Source: Acidobacteriota bacterium
GTDB lineage: Bacteria; Acidobacteriota; Thermoanaerobaculia; Thermoanaerobaculales; Sulfomarinibacteraceae
NCBI GenBank assembly: GCA_024641545.1
Contig: JAHECW010000025.1
Coordinates: 1 to 43,612 of the forward strand
Direction of reading: 5' to 3'
Length of the DNA: 43,612 nucleotides
The translations under genes and the position numbers were made by a program. Below, in pieces: positions 15,352 to 24,398 of the stretch. Below the pieces are notes generated by a model, which made no database searches, was not told the DNA's origin, and saw only the letters and a list, made by a program, of their open reading frames with translations. The number at the start of each line of letters is the position of its first letter. The stretch's first letter is position 1.

Positions 15352-17229
15352 ATGAAACACCAAAGCATCAAGACATTGCTGGGGAGAACGGTACTGGTGG
15401 CGGCCCTGCTCGCCCTGGTTGCCGGCTCCGCCTCGGCGGCAACCTATAACCTCAGGGCCGGCGCCGCCACCGTGAACTACGGAACGGCCGTCGAGATGTG
15501 GGGCTACGCACTGGTCTCCTTCGATCTCGAGGACGGCAGCGGAGTCCAGGCCGGAGCAGACACCGTCATGGTTCCCGGCCCGATCATCTACGTGCCGGCC
15601 GGCCAGAGCCTGACCATCAACCTCAGCAACGGTCTCGGAGTGACCACGTCCGTCGTGGTTCAAGGCCAAACCCTCACGGGTACGCCACAGTTCAACGCCG
15701 ACGGCCGGGTCACCGCCTTCACCGACGAGGCGGCGCCGGCCACCGGCACCGCCAGTTACACATGGGCCGCCGGCGAGCTCCGGCCCGGCACCTATCTCTA
15801 TTCCAGCGGCAGCCACCCCGCCGAGCAGGTCCACATGGGTCTCTACGGCGCGATGGTGGTCGATGCCGACAGTGACGGTGATCCGGCGACCCTCGAGGCC
15901 TACCCCGGCGTCTTCTATGATCGGGACATCGTCGTCCTCTACAGTGAGGTCGACCCGGCCCGGCACAACGACACGGTCTCCAAGACCGCAAAGGCCCTCA
16001 ACTACAAACCGAAGTACTTCCTGGTCAACGGTGATCCGACCGGCAACAGCGTCCTGACCGATCCGGCCGCAGACATCGACTCGCGGGTGCTCCTGCGCTT
16101 CGTCAACGCCGGTCTCCTCAGCTACGTTCCGACCCTGCTCGGCGAGGATCTCGAGTGGGTCGCCGAAGACGGCAACATGTACCCGTACTCTCGCGTGTCC
16201 TACAGCGCCCTCCTGGCGGCCGGCAAGACCATGGACGCGTTTTGGGTTCCGACCACGGTGGACCGCCACGCGCTCTACGACCGCCGGTTGCACATGACCG
16301 CCAACGGATACCCCAACGGCGGCCTGCGCGCATTCCTCGACTCCGGATTCGTCAATGTGCCGGTGGCCGATGCCGGGACCGATTCGTCTCACGTGGCCCT
16401 CGGCACCCCCATCACCTTTGACGGGTCGGCGTCAGCCGGCTCGGGAACCTACGTTGCCTGGAACTGGTCCCTGGTGGGCTTCCCGGCCGGCAGCGCCGCG
16501 GCGCTCGTGGCGGACGCTGTCGATCCCAGCATCGTGCGCATCACTCCGGACGTTCCGGGCACCTACACCGCCCGCCTGGTGGTCACCGATGACTCCGGGT
16601 TGTCGAGCGCTCCCGACACGGTCAACGTCTTCACCAACCTGCCGCCGGTGGCCAAGGCCGGCGCCGACCAGGCGGTGGATGTCGGCGCGGTGGTCAGCCT
16701 CGACGGCAGCCTTTCCTACGATCCGGACTCGGTCGACACGATCCAGAGCTATGACTGGGTGGTGACGGCGCCGAACACCTCGACCTTCGCGCTGACCGGG
16801 GCCCTGACCTCGTTCATCGCCAATCAGGCGGGGACCTACAGCGTCGATTTGACCGTCAGTGACGGTGAGCTTACCGGCATGGACGCCATGGTCGTCACGG
16901 CCTCGGTCCACGTCAACCAGCCGCCCAACGCCGCCGCCGACTTCTTCCAGGTCCTCTGGAAGTCCACCGGCAACGCGCTCAACGTGTTGGTCAACGACAG
17001 CGACCCCGACGGCGCCATCAATCCGGCGAGTCTGTCGATCGTGACCAGCCCGATGGCAGGTGCCACTGCGGTTCCGACCCAGTTCCCCGCAGCTTCCGGC
17101 AACTACGTCATCATGTACACGCCGAAAACCGGCTTCAAGGGAACCGACTTCTTCACCTACTCGATCTGCGACAGCGAGGTGCCCGCGGCCTGCTCGGTGG
17201 CGCAGGTTCGGGTGAATGTCGTCAAATAA
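15352..17229 (+). CDS. Cupredoxin-like subunit C with PKD and cadherin-like tail (no copper ligands)
   Basis: A 625-aa exported protein (signal residues about 1-29, ending AGSASAAT), with a GGGGAG ribosome site and start 17 bases after B. Residues about 30-330 align in layout with subunits A and B: an MWGYAL strand, PGPIIYVPAGQSLTINL, and YLYSSGSHPAEQVHMGLYGAMVV. The copper motifs are gone: VVVQGQTL replaces HWHG and no HCH or HSH remains. Residues about 335-425 and 430-520 are two PKD-like Ig domains (ADAGTDSSHVALG; AKAGADQAVDVGAVVSLDGSLSYDPDS). Residues about 525-625 are a cadherin-like unit (NVLVNDSDPDG, GFKGTDFFTYSI). A structural third pair of domains completing a six-domain ring, plus an attachment stalk, is the simplest inference. 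Confidence 0.82.
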   Translation: MKHQSIKTLLGRTVLVAALLALVAGSASAATYNLRAGAATVNYGTAVEMWGYALVSFDLEDGSGVQAGADTVMVPGPIIYVPAGQSLTINLSNGLGVTTSVVVQGQTLTGTPQFNADGRVTAFTDEAAPATGTASYTWAAGELRPGTYLYSSGSHPAEQVHMGLYGAMVVDADSDGDPATLEAYPGVFYDRDIVVLYSEVDPARHNDTVSKTAKALNYKPKYFLVNGDPTGNSVLTDPAADIDSRVLLRFVNAGLLSYVPTLLGEDLEWVAEDGNMYPYSRVSYSALLAAGKTMDAFWVPTTVDRHALYDRRLHMTANGYPNGGLRAFLDSGFVNVPVADAGTDSSHVALGTPITFDGSASAGSGTYVAWNWSLVGFPAGSAAALVADAVDPSIVRITPDVPGTYTARLVVTDDSGLSSAPDTVNVFTNLPPVAKAGADQAVDVGAVVSLDGSLSYDPDSVDTIQSYDWVVTAPNTSTFALTGALTSFIANQAGTYSVDLTVSDGELTGMDAMVVTASVHVNQPPNAAADFFQVLWKSTGNALNVLVNDSDPDGAINPASLSIVTSPMAGATAVPTQFPAASGNYVIMYTPKTGFKGTDFFTYSICDSEVPAACSVAQVRVNVVK

Positions 17230-17238
17230 CTAAACCTG

Positions 17239-17273
17239 GGTCGGCGGGCGATCTCCGGATCGCCCGCCCGACC
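17239..17273 (+). other. Strong GC hairpin at end of cupredoxin operon
   Basis: GGTCGG-CGGGCGATC pairs with GATCGCCCGCCCGACC around a TCCG loop, with a single bulged base. About fifteen base pairs begin nine bases after the subunit C stop. It is followed by TTGATCT only, so on its own it is a 3'-end protecting stem or weak terminator. A second, classical terminator follows. Confidence 0.65.
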
Positions 17274-17288
17274 TTGATCTGTGCGATA

Positions 17289-17321
17289 GGGCGCTTTCCG
17301 GAGGGAAAGCGCCCTTGTTTT
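17289..17321 (+). terminator. Intrinsic terminator of the cupredoxin operon
   Basis: GGGCGCTTTCC (17289-17299) pairs perfectly with GGAAAGCGCCC (17304-17314) around a GGAG loop and is followed by TTGTTTTC. An 11-base-pair stem with a T-rich tail is a textbook rho-independent terminator. It separates the sigma-54-driven operon from the lipoprotein/protease genes, which should therefore have their own promoter between 17322 and 17422. Confidence 0.85.
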
Positions 17322-17422
17322 CGAAATACGAGTGCTCGCGGAATTGTTGCAACCGCTGCGGTATACGTCTCAATCGGGGCGATCAACGGTGACGCCGATA
17401 CCACCGCTCGGAAGGAATAGAA

Positions 17423-17908
17423 ATGGAAACAAAGAGAATCGTGCGACGGACGGGACCGGGTTGGACATCGGTCGTGGTCCAGGTGGTGGTCATCGCGGCA
17501 GGGCTGTCGATCTTCGGCTGCGCGAGCACGAAGAATGACGTGCCCTCGGTGGCGCCTGCGGCCTCTGCCGAGGCGGCCCCGAGCCTGGAAGAACGTTGGG
17601 GCGTCGAGGTTGTCGCACTGCGGCTGACCGGTGCGAACTACATGCTCGATTTCCGCTACAAGGTGCTCGATCCCGAGAAGGCGGCGGAGCTCTTCGTCCA
17701 CGCCAACAAGCCGGTGCTGATCCACCATTCGAGCGGCGCCAGGCTCGAGGTGCCCAGACCCGCGAAAACCGGTCCGTTGCGGCCGACCAACCCACCCCAG
17801 GCCGGGCGCATCTACTTCATGTTCTTTTCCAACCCCGGCGTTGTTCGGCCGGGCGACGAAGTGACGGTGAAGATCGGCGATTTTGAAGCCGACCTGGTGG
17901 TGGAGTAA
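17423..17908 (+). CDS. Probable lipoprotein, unknown function
   Basis: A 161-aa protein behind GAAGGA. A long N-terminal segment ends LSIFGCAST, a plausible lipobox with Cys at residue 33, although Phe at -2 is unusual. The mature part is a compact beta-rich domain with phrases such as YMLDFRYKVLDPEKAAELF, KTGPLRPTNPPQAGRIYFMFFSNPG and EVTVKIGDFEADLVVE. I have the impression of a conserved uncharacterised secreted family but can name none. The gap to the subtilase start is three bases, so the two are probably co-transcribed. No clear promoter was found upstream; TATACG at 17362-17367 lacks a matching -35. Confidence 0.8.
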   Translation: METKRIVRRTGPGWTSVVVQVVVIAAGLSIFGCASTKNDVPSVAPAASAEAAPSLEERWGVEVVALRLTGANYMLDFRYKVLDPEKAAELFVHANKPVLIHHSSGARLEVPRPAKTGPLRPTNPPQAGRIYFMFFSNPGVVRPGDEVTVKIGDFEADLVVE

Positions 17909-17911
17909 GAC

Positions 17912-20900
17912 ATGTTTCGACCTGTGAACCGGATTTCGAGGACGGTTTTCGTCGCGGTGGCCGTTGCGCTCGGCGCAAGCCGGGTCTACGGCGGCGGTCT
18001 GAGCCCCGAGCTTTCGGATGTCCTTCGAACCGCCGTCCCCGACGACGAGATTGCGGTGATCATCGAGCTTGCCGACCGTCTCGATGTCGACGCCCTGGCA
18101 TTCCCGACCACGATCGCCCGAAGGGTCGGCGTCGCAACCGCGCTGCGGGGCAGGGCGGTCACGGCCGAGGCGCCGGTTCAAGTTTTTCTGGCTGACCGAG
18201 GCGCAACGAGCGTGCGCTCGTTGTGGGCCATCGGCGGGATTGCCGCCCGCGTCCGCGCCGAGACCATTTTCGAGCTCGCCCGCCTGCCGGGTGTCGCCGG
18301 CGTTCGTCTCGACGGCGTCGTGGCGCTGCCCGAGGCGCCGCCGAAAGCGGCGGCCGCCGGCGGTTGGAATCTCGAATTGGTCGGCGCCCCCGATCTCTGG
18401 GCGCGGGGCATCGACGGCGACGGTGTCGTCGTGGCGGTGGTGGATTCTGGTGTCGATGCCGCCCACGCGGACCTCGGCCCGCGCTGGCGGGGTGGCGACA
18501 ACAGCTGGTTCGACCCCCATGACGAACACCCGACGCCCTACGACGCCGACGGTCACGGCACCCAGGTCGCCGGTCTCACCATCGGCGGCGACGCCACCGG
18601 CTCCGCCGTCGGAGTTGCGCCGGGTGCGCGGTGGATCGGCGGCAAGACCTTCGACGACAACGGGCTGTCGACCTTCAGCGCGACCCACGAGATCTTCCAG
18701 TGGCTGCTCGACCCCGACGGCAGCCCGAGCACCGACGACGCGCCTCATGTCGTCAACAATTCGTGGGGTTTTCCCGACCAGCCCGGGGAGTGCTTCGAAG
18801 AGTTCGCTCCCGACATCCAGGTTCTGCGTGCGGCCGGCATCGCCGTCGTCTTCTCGGCCGGCAACAGCGGGCCGAACTCGGCGACGAGCGTCAGTCCCGC
18901 CAACAACCCCGGCGCGTTTGCGGTCGGCGGCAGCGATGAGTCGGACGAGGTGATGACGAGCTCGAGCCGCGGCCCTTCGGCGTGCGGCGGCGGCATCTTC
19001 CCCGCCCTCGTGGCGCCGGGTGACGGGGTCCGCACCGCGGACCTGACCTTCGGCGGGGTTTTCCCGGAAGCGACCACCGATGTCCTCGGCACCTCCTTCG
19101 CCGCGCCCCACGTCGCCGGCGCCATGGCCCTGCTGGTGAGCGCCCACCCGCGGGCGACCGTCAACCAACTCGAACAGGCGCTGCTCGCCGGCGCCGAGGA
19201 CATCGGGCCGGACGGCCCCGACGACGAATCGGGCTATGGGCGTCTCGACATCGTCAAAGCCGAGGCGGCGCTGGCCGCCATGGTCGGCACCGGCGCCGCC
19301 ACGGTCTACACCAACGAGGGCGCGTATCTCTCGGCACTCGCAGGCCAGAACACGATCAGCGAAGGCTTCGAAGACGACGTCGCGTGGGCCGCGGCTCGCA
19401 TTCCGGCGACCACTGCGAGTGTCGCGAGCCAGGGGGTGACCTGGACATCCAACCACCCCGACAACGGCATCACCACCGGTTTCGGCGCCGCCCGGACCGG
19501 CAACTGGGGACTCTACTCGCTGCCCCACGGCGACCAAACCTTGACGCAACCCGGCGACTTCATCACGGATGGCTTCGCGGGTTCGAGCTCGACACCGATG
19601 ACCGCGGTCGGCGGTTGGTTCGTCAGCACCTCGGGCGGCAACGTCGCACTCGTCCTCGACGGCGACGACGCCAACCCGGTCAATCTCGGTCCGGTCGGGG
19701 TGGTGCACACGTTCCTCGGCGCTGTGGTTGCCGGCACCTTCAGCACCTTTGAATTCCGCGAGACGGAGGGCACGGTCGAGGATCCGAAACTGGTTTTCGT
19801 CGATGACGTCTCCATTGGCGTGACCGCCGGCGGCGGCAACCGGCCGCCGGTCGGCACCATCCTGCAGCCGGTCGCGGACGTCACGGTTGGCGTCGGAGAA
19901 GCCGTCTTCTTCGCGGGCGCGGTGAGCGACCCGGACGGTGACGGGATCACCGTTCTTTGGGATTTCGGCGATGCGACGACCTCGACCGCGCTCACGCCGG
20001 GCAACCACAGCTACGCGGCCGCAGGCTCCTACGCGGTGAGCTTCACCGCCACCGACGACCACGGTCTCGCCGATCCGACACCGGACACCCGGCTGGTCTC
20101 GGTGATCGATCCGCCGTCACCGCAGACCGGCGTCGTCGCCGGCGTGGCGAACTTCCCAGGCGCCCTCGGGAGTGACTGGCACACCGATCTCTTCCTGCAC
20201 AACGCCTCTTCGAGTGCCGTCTCGCTGTCGCTGGCGTTCAGCCCGGCGAACGGCACTCCGGGCGATCCGGTGCCCCTGACGGTTCAACCCGACCAGACGG
20301 CGGCCTTCGAGGACGTTGTCAACACCGTCTTCGGCATCACCGGCAGCGGTGCGATCCATTGGGCGGTGGTTTCCGGGGACGCCGCCGGGCTTCTGGTTTC
20401 GGCCAATACCTACAACCGGGTGGATGCCAGCCACCGTTTCGGCCAGCAGATCCCGGGCGTTCGTTGGTCCGATGTCTCACCGGAAGGGACGTCGGTCTGG
20501 CTGCCGGCCCTGGCGGGTCCCTACCGGAGTAATCTCGGCTTCGCGACCGACGAGACCTGCACCACGGTCACCATTCGCGGCTACGATCGGATCGGGCTTC
20601 AAGTCGCAGCGAGGGTCCTCGATGTCCAGCCCCTGACCTGGATCCAGCTCAACGGGATCTTCCGCAACGTGTTTCCCGGTCTCATCGGCGATCCCGATGC
20701 TGTGACCGTCGCCGAAAGCGTCCACCGGTTTGAGGTTGTAGGAGAGAACGGGCGCGTGGTGGCCTACACCAGCATCATCGACAATCAGACCAGCGACGGC
20801 AGTTATATGCTCGGCCAGCTGCCGGCCGCCGGTCTGCAGCCCTCGTGGCTTCCGGGCGCGGCCAAGATCAGCGGGGCGAACGACAGCCGGTGGCGAAGCG

Positions 20901-21598
20901 ATGTGATCGTCATGCACGTCGGCGGCTCCACCGACGCGACGAACTTCGGCTTCTTCCCTCCGGGCGCCAACCCCGCCGGATCCGTCGACACCGCGGCCGT
21001 GGCGCTGGGTCCGGGCGAGAGTGCGGTCGAGGAGGACATTCTCGGCGGCCTCTTCTCCTACCAGCCGCCCGCAGTGGGCAGCCTGCTGGCGGTTTCCCCC
21101 CTCGCCTCCGGCGGCCTGGTGTGGATGCGCACCTACACCGAGGAGCCGGTCGCCGGCGGGGTCACGCGGACCTACGGTCAGGCCATCGGCCCGCGGCGCC
21201 AGGAGGCCATGGTCACGGCCTCGTCCGAGGGCCGTATCTGCGGCTTCAGCCACAATCAGACCACCCGCAGCAACCTGATTCTCCAGAACACGAGATCCGC
21301 CGACGGCGAGTACCTGGCGAGCACCGTGCGGGTCGACGTGCTCGGGCCCGACGGCCGACTGCTGCACCGGCAGGACTACGCGCTGGCGCCCGGTGAGTAC
21401 CGTCAGCACAATCGTTTCATCGACGACTACGGAATCGCTCGGCTCGAGGCCGGGACCGCCGTCGTCACCATCCTCGATCAGATGATCCCGGGTGAGATCG
21501 GTGGCGTCGACGCCATGGTCTCCGAGGTCAACGGCAATGTCAGTGCCGGGACCAACGACGGTCGTTTGATCCGCGCCCAGGGGCCGGGGCTGCCGTAG
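17912..21598 (+). CDS. Secreted subtilisin-like (S8) serine protease with shared surface domain and PKD domain
   Basis: A 1228-aa protein with signal residues about 1-28 and an inhibitor-like propeptide (about 30-150). The S8 catalytic domain (about 160-450) has Asp178 in VVDSGVD, His215 in DGHGTQVAG, Asn318 in SAGNSGPN and Ser395 in GTSFAAPHVAGAMALL. All catalytic residues are present. Residues about 465-640 hold a domain starting EGFEDDVAW with NWGLYSLPHGD, shared with the next two proteins. A PKD domain follows (about 650-735, WDFGDATTS). The last 480 residues are beta-rich and unassigned. The start ATG lies three bases after the lipoprotein stop. It may process surface proteins made from neighbouring genes (inference), or degrade external protein. 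Confidence 0.92.
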   Translation: MFRPVNRISRTVFVAVAVALGASRVYGGGLSPELSDVLRTAVPDDEIAVIIELADRLDVDALAFPTTIARRVGVATALRGRAVTAEAPVQVFLADRGATSVRSLWAIGGIAARVRAETIFELARLPGVAGVRLDGVVALPEAPPKAAAAGGWNLELVGAPDLWARGIDGDGVVVAVVDSGVDAAHADLGPRWRGGDNSWFDPHDEHPTPYDADGHGTQVAGLTIGGDATGSAVGVAPGARWIGGKTFDDNGLSTFSATHEIFQWLLDPDGSPSTDDAPHVVNNSWGFPDQPGECFEEFAPDIQVLRAAGIAVVFSAGNSGPNSATSVSPANNPGAFAVGGSDESDEVMTSSSRGPSACGGGIFPALVAPGDGVRTADLTFGGVFPEATTDVLGTSFAAPHVAGAMALLVSAHPRATVNQLEQALLAGAEDIGPDGPDDESGYGRLDIVKAEAALAAMVGTGAATVYTNEGAYLSALAGQNTISEGFEDDVAWAAARIPATTASVASQGVTWTSNHPDNGITTGFGAARTGNWGLYSLPHGDQTLTQPGDFITDGFAGSSSTPMTAVGGWFVSTSGGNVALVLDGDDANPVNLGPVGVVHTFLGAVVAGTFSTFEFRETEGTVEDPKLVFVDDVSIGVTAGGGNRPPVGTILQPVADVTVGVGEAVFFAGAVSDPDGDGITVLWDFGDATTSTALTPGNHSYAAAGSYAVSFTATDDHGLADPTPDTRLVSVIDPPSPQTGVVAGVANFPGALGSDWHTDLFLHNASSSAVSLSLAFSPANGTPGDPVPLTVQPDQTAAFEDVVNTVFGITGSGAIHWAVVSGDAAGLLVSANTYNRVDASHRFGQQIPGVRWSDVSPEGTSVWLPALAGPYRSNLGFATDETCTTVTIRGYDRIGLQVAARVLDVQPLTWIQLNGIFRNVFPGLIGDPDAVTVAESVHRFEVVGENGRVVAYTSIIDNQTSDGSYMLGQLPAAGLQPSWLPGAAKISGANDSRWRSDVIVMHVGGSTDATNFGFFPPGANPAGSVDTAAVALGPGESAVEEDILGGLFSYQPPAVGSLLAVSPLASGGLVWMRTYTEEPVAGGVTRTYGQAIGPRRQEAMVTASSEGRICGFSHNQTTRSNLILQNTRSADGEYLASTVRVDVLGPDGRLLHRQDYALAPGEYRQHNRFIDDYGIARLEAGTAVVTILDQMIPGEIGGVDAMVSEVNGNVSAGTNDGRLIRAQGPGLP

Positions 21599-21635
21599 GG
21601 CGGTCCGACGACCCTCCCAGAACGGAGGAACGGTC

Positions 21636-24398
21636 ATGAACAGGACAGTTTCAACATTGCGTTCGCGATGGACGGCTGCCGCATTGGCAGCGTTCGCGAC
21701 GGTCGGCACGGCCCTCGCGGCACCACCGGTGGCGGTGAACGACGCATTCACCGCGAGATCCGGCATCCTGCTCCAGGTTGAAGCCCCGGGCGTGATGGAG
21801 AATGACTACGACTTCGGCGGCGAACCGCCGCCGCCGCCGTCGGCGGTGGCCTCCCTCGCCTCTCCCGCGAGCTTCGGTGTGCTGGTGCTCAACGGCGACG
21901 GTTCGTTCGATTACACCTCCGACGTGGGATTTTTCGGTGTCGACACCTTCAGCTACTCCTTTACCGACAGCACCGGGACCAGCAACATCGCTACGGTGGC
22001 GATCACCGTCAACGGCTGCGAGGCCGGGGTCGCGCCGACCCAGTGGGTGTGCTGGGTCGAGGGGGCCTACCTCGCGAAGGCGGCGGAGCTCGGCCTCAGC
22101 ACGTTCTTCGAGAGTTTTGAGGACGATGTGGCCTGGGCCATTGCACGGTCTCCGGACACCGTGCCCAGCGTCACCAGCCGATCCGTCACCTGGGCGTCCA
22201 ACTTCTCATTCAACAACATCACCACCGGGTACGCAGGAGCGCGCAGCGGCAACTGGGGTATCTACTCGCTGCCGCACGGCGACCAGTCGGGGCCGTTCGG
22301 GACGCCCATTCACGACGGTTTCACCGGAACCGCCTCGAGCCCGGATGCGCTGCTCGGCGTCGGCGGTTGGCTGGTCGGCAGCCAGATAGGTTCTTCGGCC
22401 GACCTTATCGTCTCCTACGACGGCGGTGCGACGGTTACGGCAAATTTTCCGAACCACACCCTTGATTACAGCCACAGGTTCTTCGGTTTCATCGACACCG
22501 CCGGTTTCACCTCGTTCGAGGTCGTGGAAACCAACGGCACGGTGGGTCAGCCGTTCTTCGTCTTCGCCGACGACTTTTCCTTCGTTGTCCCCGGCAACGA
22601 CTCGACGCCGCCGCGGGTCGTCGAGATCGGCTCGTGGGAGGACACGGGTGACGGGGTCCTGTCCGAGGGCGAGATCACCGATGTCCTCATCACACAGTTG
22701 ATGGTGCGCTTCAGCGAGCCGGTTCAGGACCCGCCCGGCGACAGCGATCCGGACGACGTCACCAACCCTGCCAACTATCTGCTCTTCGACGACGGCGGGG
22801 ACGGTTTCGATACCATCGACTGCGCGGGCGGGATCGCGGCGGGGGACAACCCCATCACCGTCGAGGTCTGGGAGTATCTCAGCGGAGACCCGTCTCAGAC
22901 CTGGCTCGGCGTCAACGGCGGCCTCGAACTCCCTGCGGGTTCGTACCGGCTGCTGGTGTGCGGCACGACCTCGATCGTCGACTGGGCCGGCAATGTCCTC
23001 GACGGAGACGGCAACGGCACCGGCGGCGACGATTTCGTGCGTAATTTTTCGGTTGCCTCGGCCGCCGTGCCGGTGATTTCCATCGCCGACGTCGCAGTGG
23101 TCGAGGGCGATGTCGGCACCACCGACGCAGTGTTCACCATCTCGCTCTCGACGACTTCGGACTCCCAGGTTTCGGTCACCTATGCCACCGTCGGGGGTAC
23201 GGCCACCTCGGGTGTCGATTACCTGCCGGCAGGCGGCACCGCGGTTTTCCCGCCGCAGACGCTCACCCAGACGATCACCGTCCTCGTGGTCGGTGATCTC
23301 GACCCCGAGGCCGACGAGACCTACACCGTCGAGCTGACGGCGCCGGTCAACGCCACCATGGGCGATCCCAGCGGCGCCGGCACCATCATCGACGACGACG
23401 CATGGACCTGGTTTGTGGCTCCGGACGGCAACGACCTCAACGATTGTCTGACCACGACGACGGCGTGTCTGACCATCTCGGAGGCGGTGTCGCGAGCCGC
23501 CGCCGGCGATCAGATCAAAGTCGCCCGCGGAGTCTACGGTGAGCACCTCACTGTGACGTCCGACCTCACCCTCCTCGGCGAGACGCCCATGGGCACGGTG
23601 ATCGACGGCGGCGGCATCGGAACGGTGGTCAGCATCGGTCCGGGCGCCAACGTGACGATGCAGGGGTTCGAGATTCGCGGCGGCGGCATCGGCGGCATCT
23701 CCAATGACGGCGCCCTTGTTCTCTCAAACAGCTGGGTTCACGGGAACGGCGACGGCTTGGCCTCGAGCTTCGGCGGGCTTGCCAACCAGGGGACGGCCCT
23801 CGTCGACAGGGTCGCCATCAGCAACAACATGGGCGAAACCGCCGATGGCGTGTCCAACTCGGGCCAGCTCACCGTCTTGAACTCGACCATCGCCGAAAAC
23901 AACGGCGCCGGCGGGCTCGGGATCGACAACCTCCCGGGCGCCGGCCTCGATCTCCTCTATTCCACCGTGGCGGCCAACGGCAGCCTCGGCATCGGTGTCG
24001 GTGATCCCGGCGCCACTTCGATGCGCGGCACCATCGTCGCCGGTCACACAACGGCCAACTGTGACGGCGCCGTCGTCACCCTGGGCCACAACCTCGAGGA
24101 CCGGAACACGTGCGTGCTCGATCCGGCGTCCAACGACGTCATCGCCACCGACCCGCTGCTGGCGCCTTTGGCCCACCACGGCGGCTCTTCGCCGACCATG
24201 GCTCTCGCCACCGCGAGCCCGGCCGTCGATGCCGCCGAGACCGTCGGTTTGCCGGCATCAGATCAGCGCGGAGTCGGCCGACCCCTCGACGGCGATCTCG
24301 ACGGTACTCCGGTCGGTGACATCGGCGCCTACGAGCTCCGCCCCGGCGCCATCTTCGACGACGGATTCGAGGGCGGCGACACCTCGGCATGGAACTGA
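21636..24398 (+). CDS. Large secreted surface protein with Calx-beta and beta-helix domains (paralog 1)
   Basis: A 920-aa protein behind GGAGGAAC, with signal residues about 1-28. In order: a cadherin-like unit (about 29-125, VNDAFTARSG...DTFSYSFTDSTG); the EGFEDD/NWGIYSLPHGD domain shared with the subtilase (about 145-325); a SwmB/Ig-like unit (about 330-470); a Calx-beta domain (about 480-590, GTATSGVDYLPAGGT); and a parallel beta-helix (about 590-830, TWFVAPDGNDLNDC...AVSRAAAGDQIKVARGVY). A choice-of-anchor-Q-like end follows (SPAVDAAET...DGTPVGDIGAYE). The C-terminus is IFDDGFEGGDTSAWN, a short tag also seen in two other proteins here. No enzyme motif is visible. A surface adhesin or polysaccharide-interacting role is inferred. 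Its stop overlaps the next start as TGATG. Confidence 0.88.
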   Translation: MNRTVSTLRSRWTAAALAAFATVGTALAAPPVAVNDAFTARSGILLQVEAPGVMENDYDFGGEPPPPPSAVASLASPASFGVLVLNGDGSFDYTSDVGFFGVDTFSYSFTDSTGTSNIATVAITVNGCEAGVAPTQWVCWVEGAYLAKAAELGLSTFFESFEDDVAWAIARSPDTVPSVTSRSVTWASNFSFNNITTGYAGARSGNWGIYSLPHGDQSGPFGTPIHDGFTGTASSPDALLGVGGWLVGSQIGSSADLIVSYDGGATVTANFPNHTLDYSHRFFGFIDTAGFTSFEVVETNGTVGQPFFVFADDFSFVVPGNDSTPPRVVEIGSWEDTGDGVLSEGEITDVLITQLMVRFSEPVQDPPGDSDPDDVTNPANYLLFDDGGDGFDTIDCAGGIAAGDNPITVEVWEYLSGDPSQTWLGVNGGLELPAGSYRLLVCGTTSIVDWAGNVLDGDGNGTGGDDFVRNFSVASAAVPVISIADVAVVEGDVGTTDAVFTISLSTTSDSQVSVTYATVGGTATSGVDYLPAGGTAVFPPQTLTQTITVLVVGDLDPEADETYTVELTAPVNATMGDPSGAGTIIDDDAWTWFVAPDGNDLNDCLTTTTACLTISEAVSRAAAGDQIKVARGVYGEHLTVTSDLTLLGETPMGTVIDGGGIGTVVSIGPGANVTMQGFEIRGGGIGGISNDGALVLSNSWVHGNGDGLASSFGGLANQGTALVDRVAISNNMGETADGVSNSGQLTVLNSTIAENNGAGGLGIDNLPGAGLDLLYSTVAANGSLGIGVGDPGATSMRGTIVAGHTTANCDGAVVTLGHNLEDRNTCVLDPASNDVIATDPLLAPLAHHGGSSPTMALATASPAVDAAETVGLPASDQRGVGRPLDGDLDGTPVGDIGAYELRPGAIFDDGFEGGDTSAWN

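Noticed and set aside
17222-20062. 946-codon open frame antisense to the subtilase
   Set aside because: Shadow of the protease gene; the plus strand has all catalytic motifs and a coherent signal peptide.
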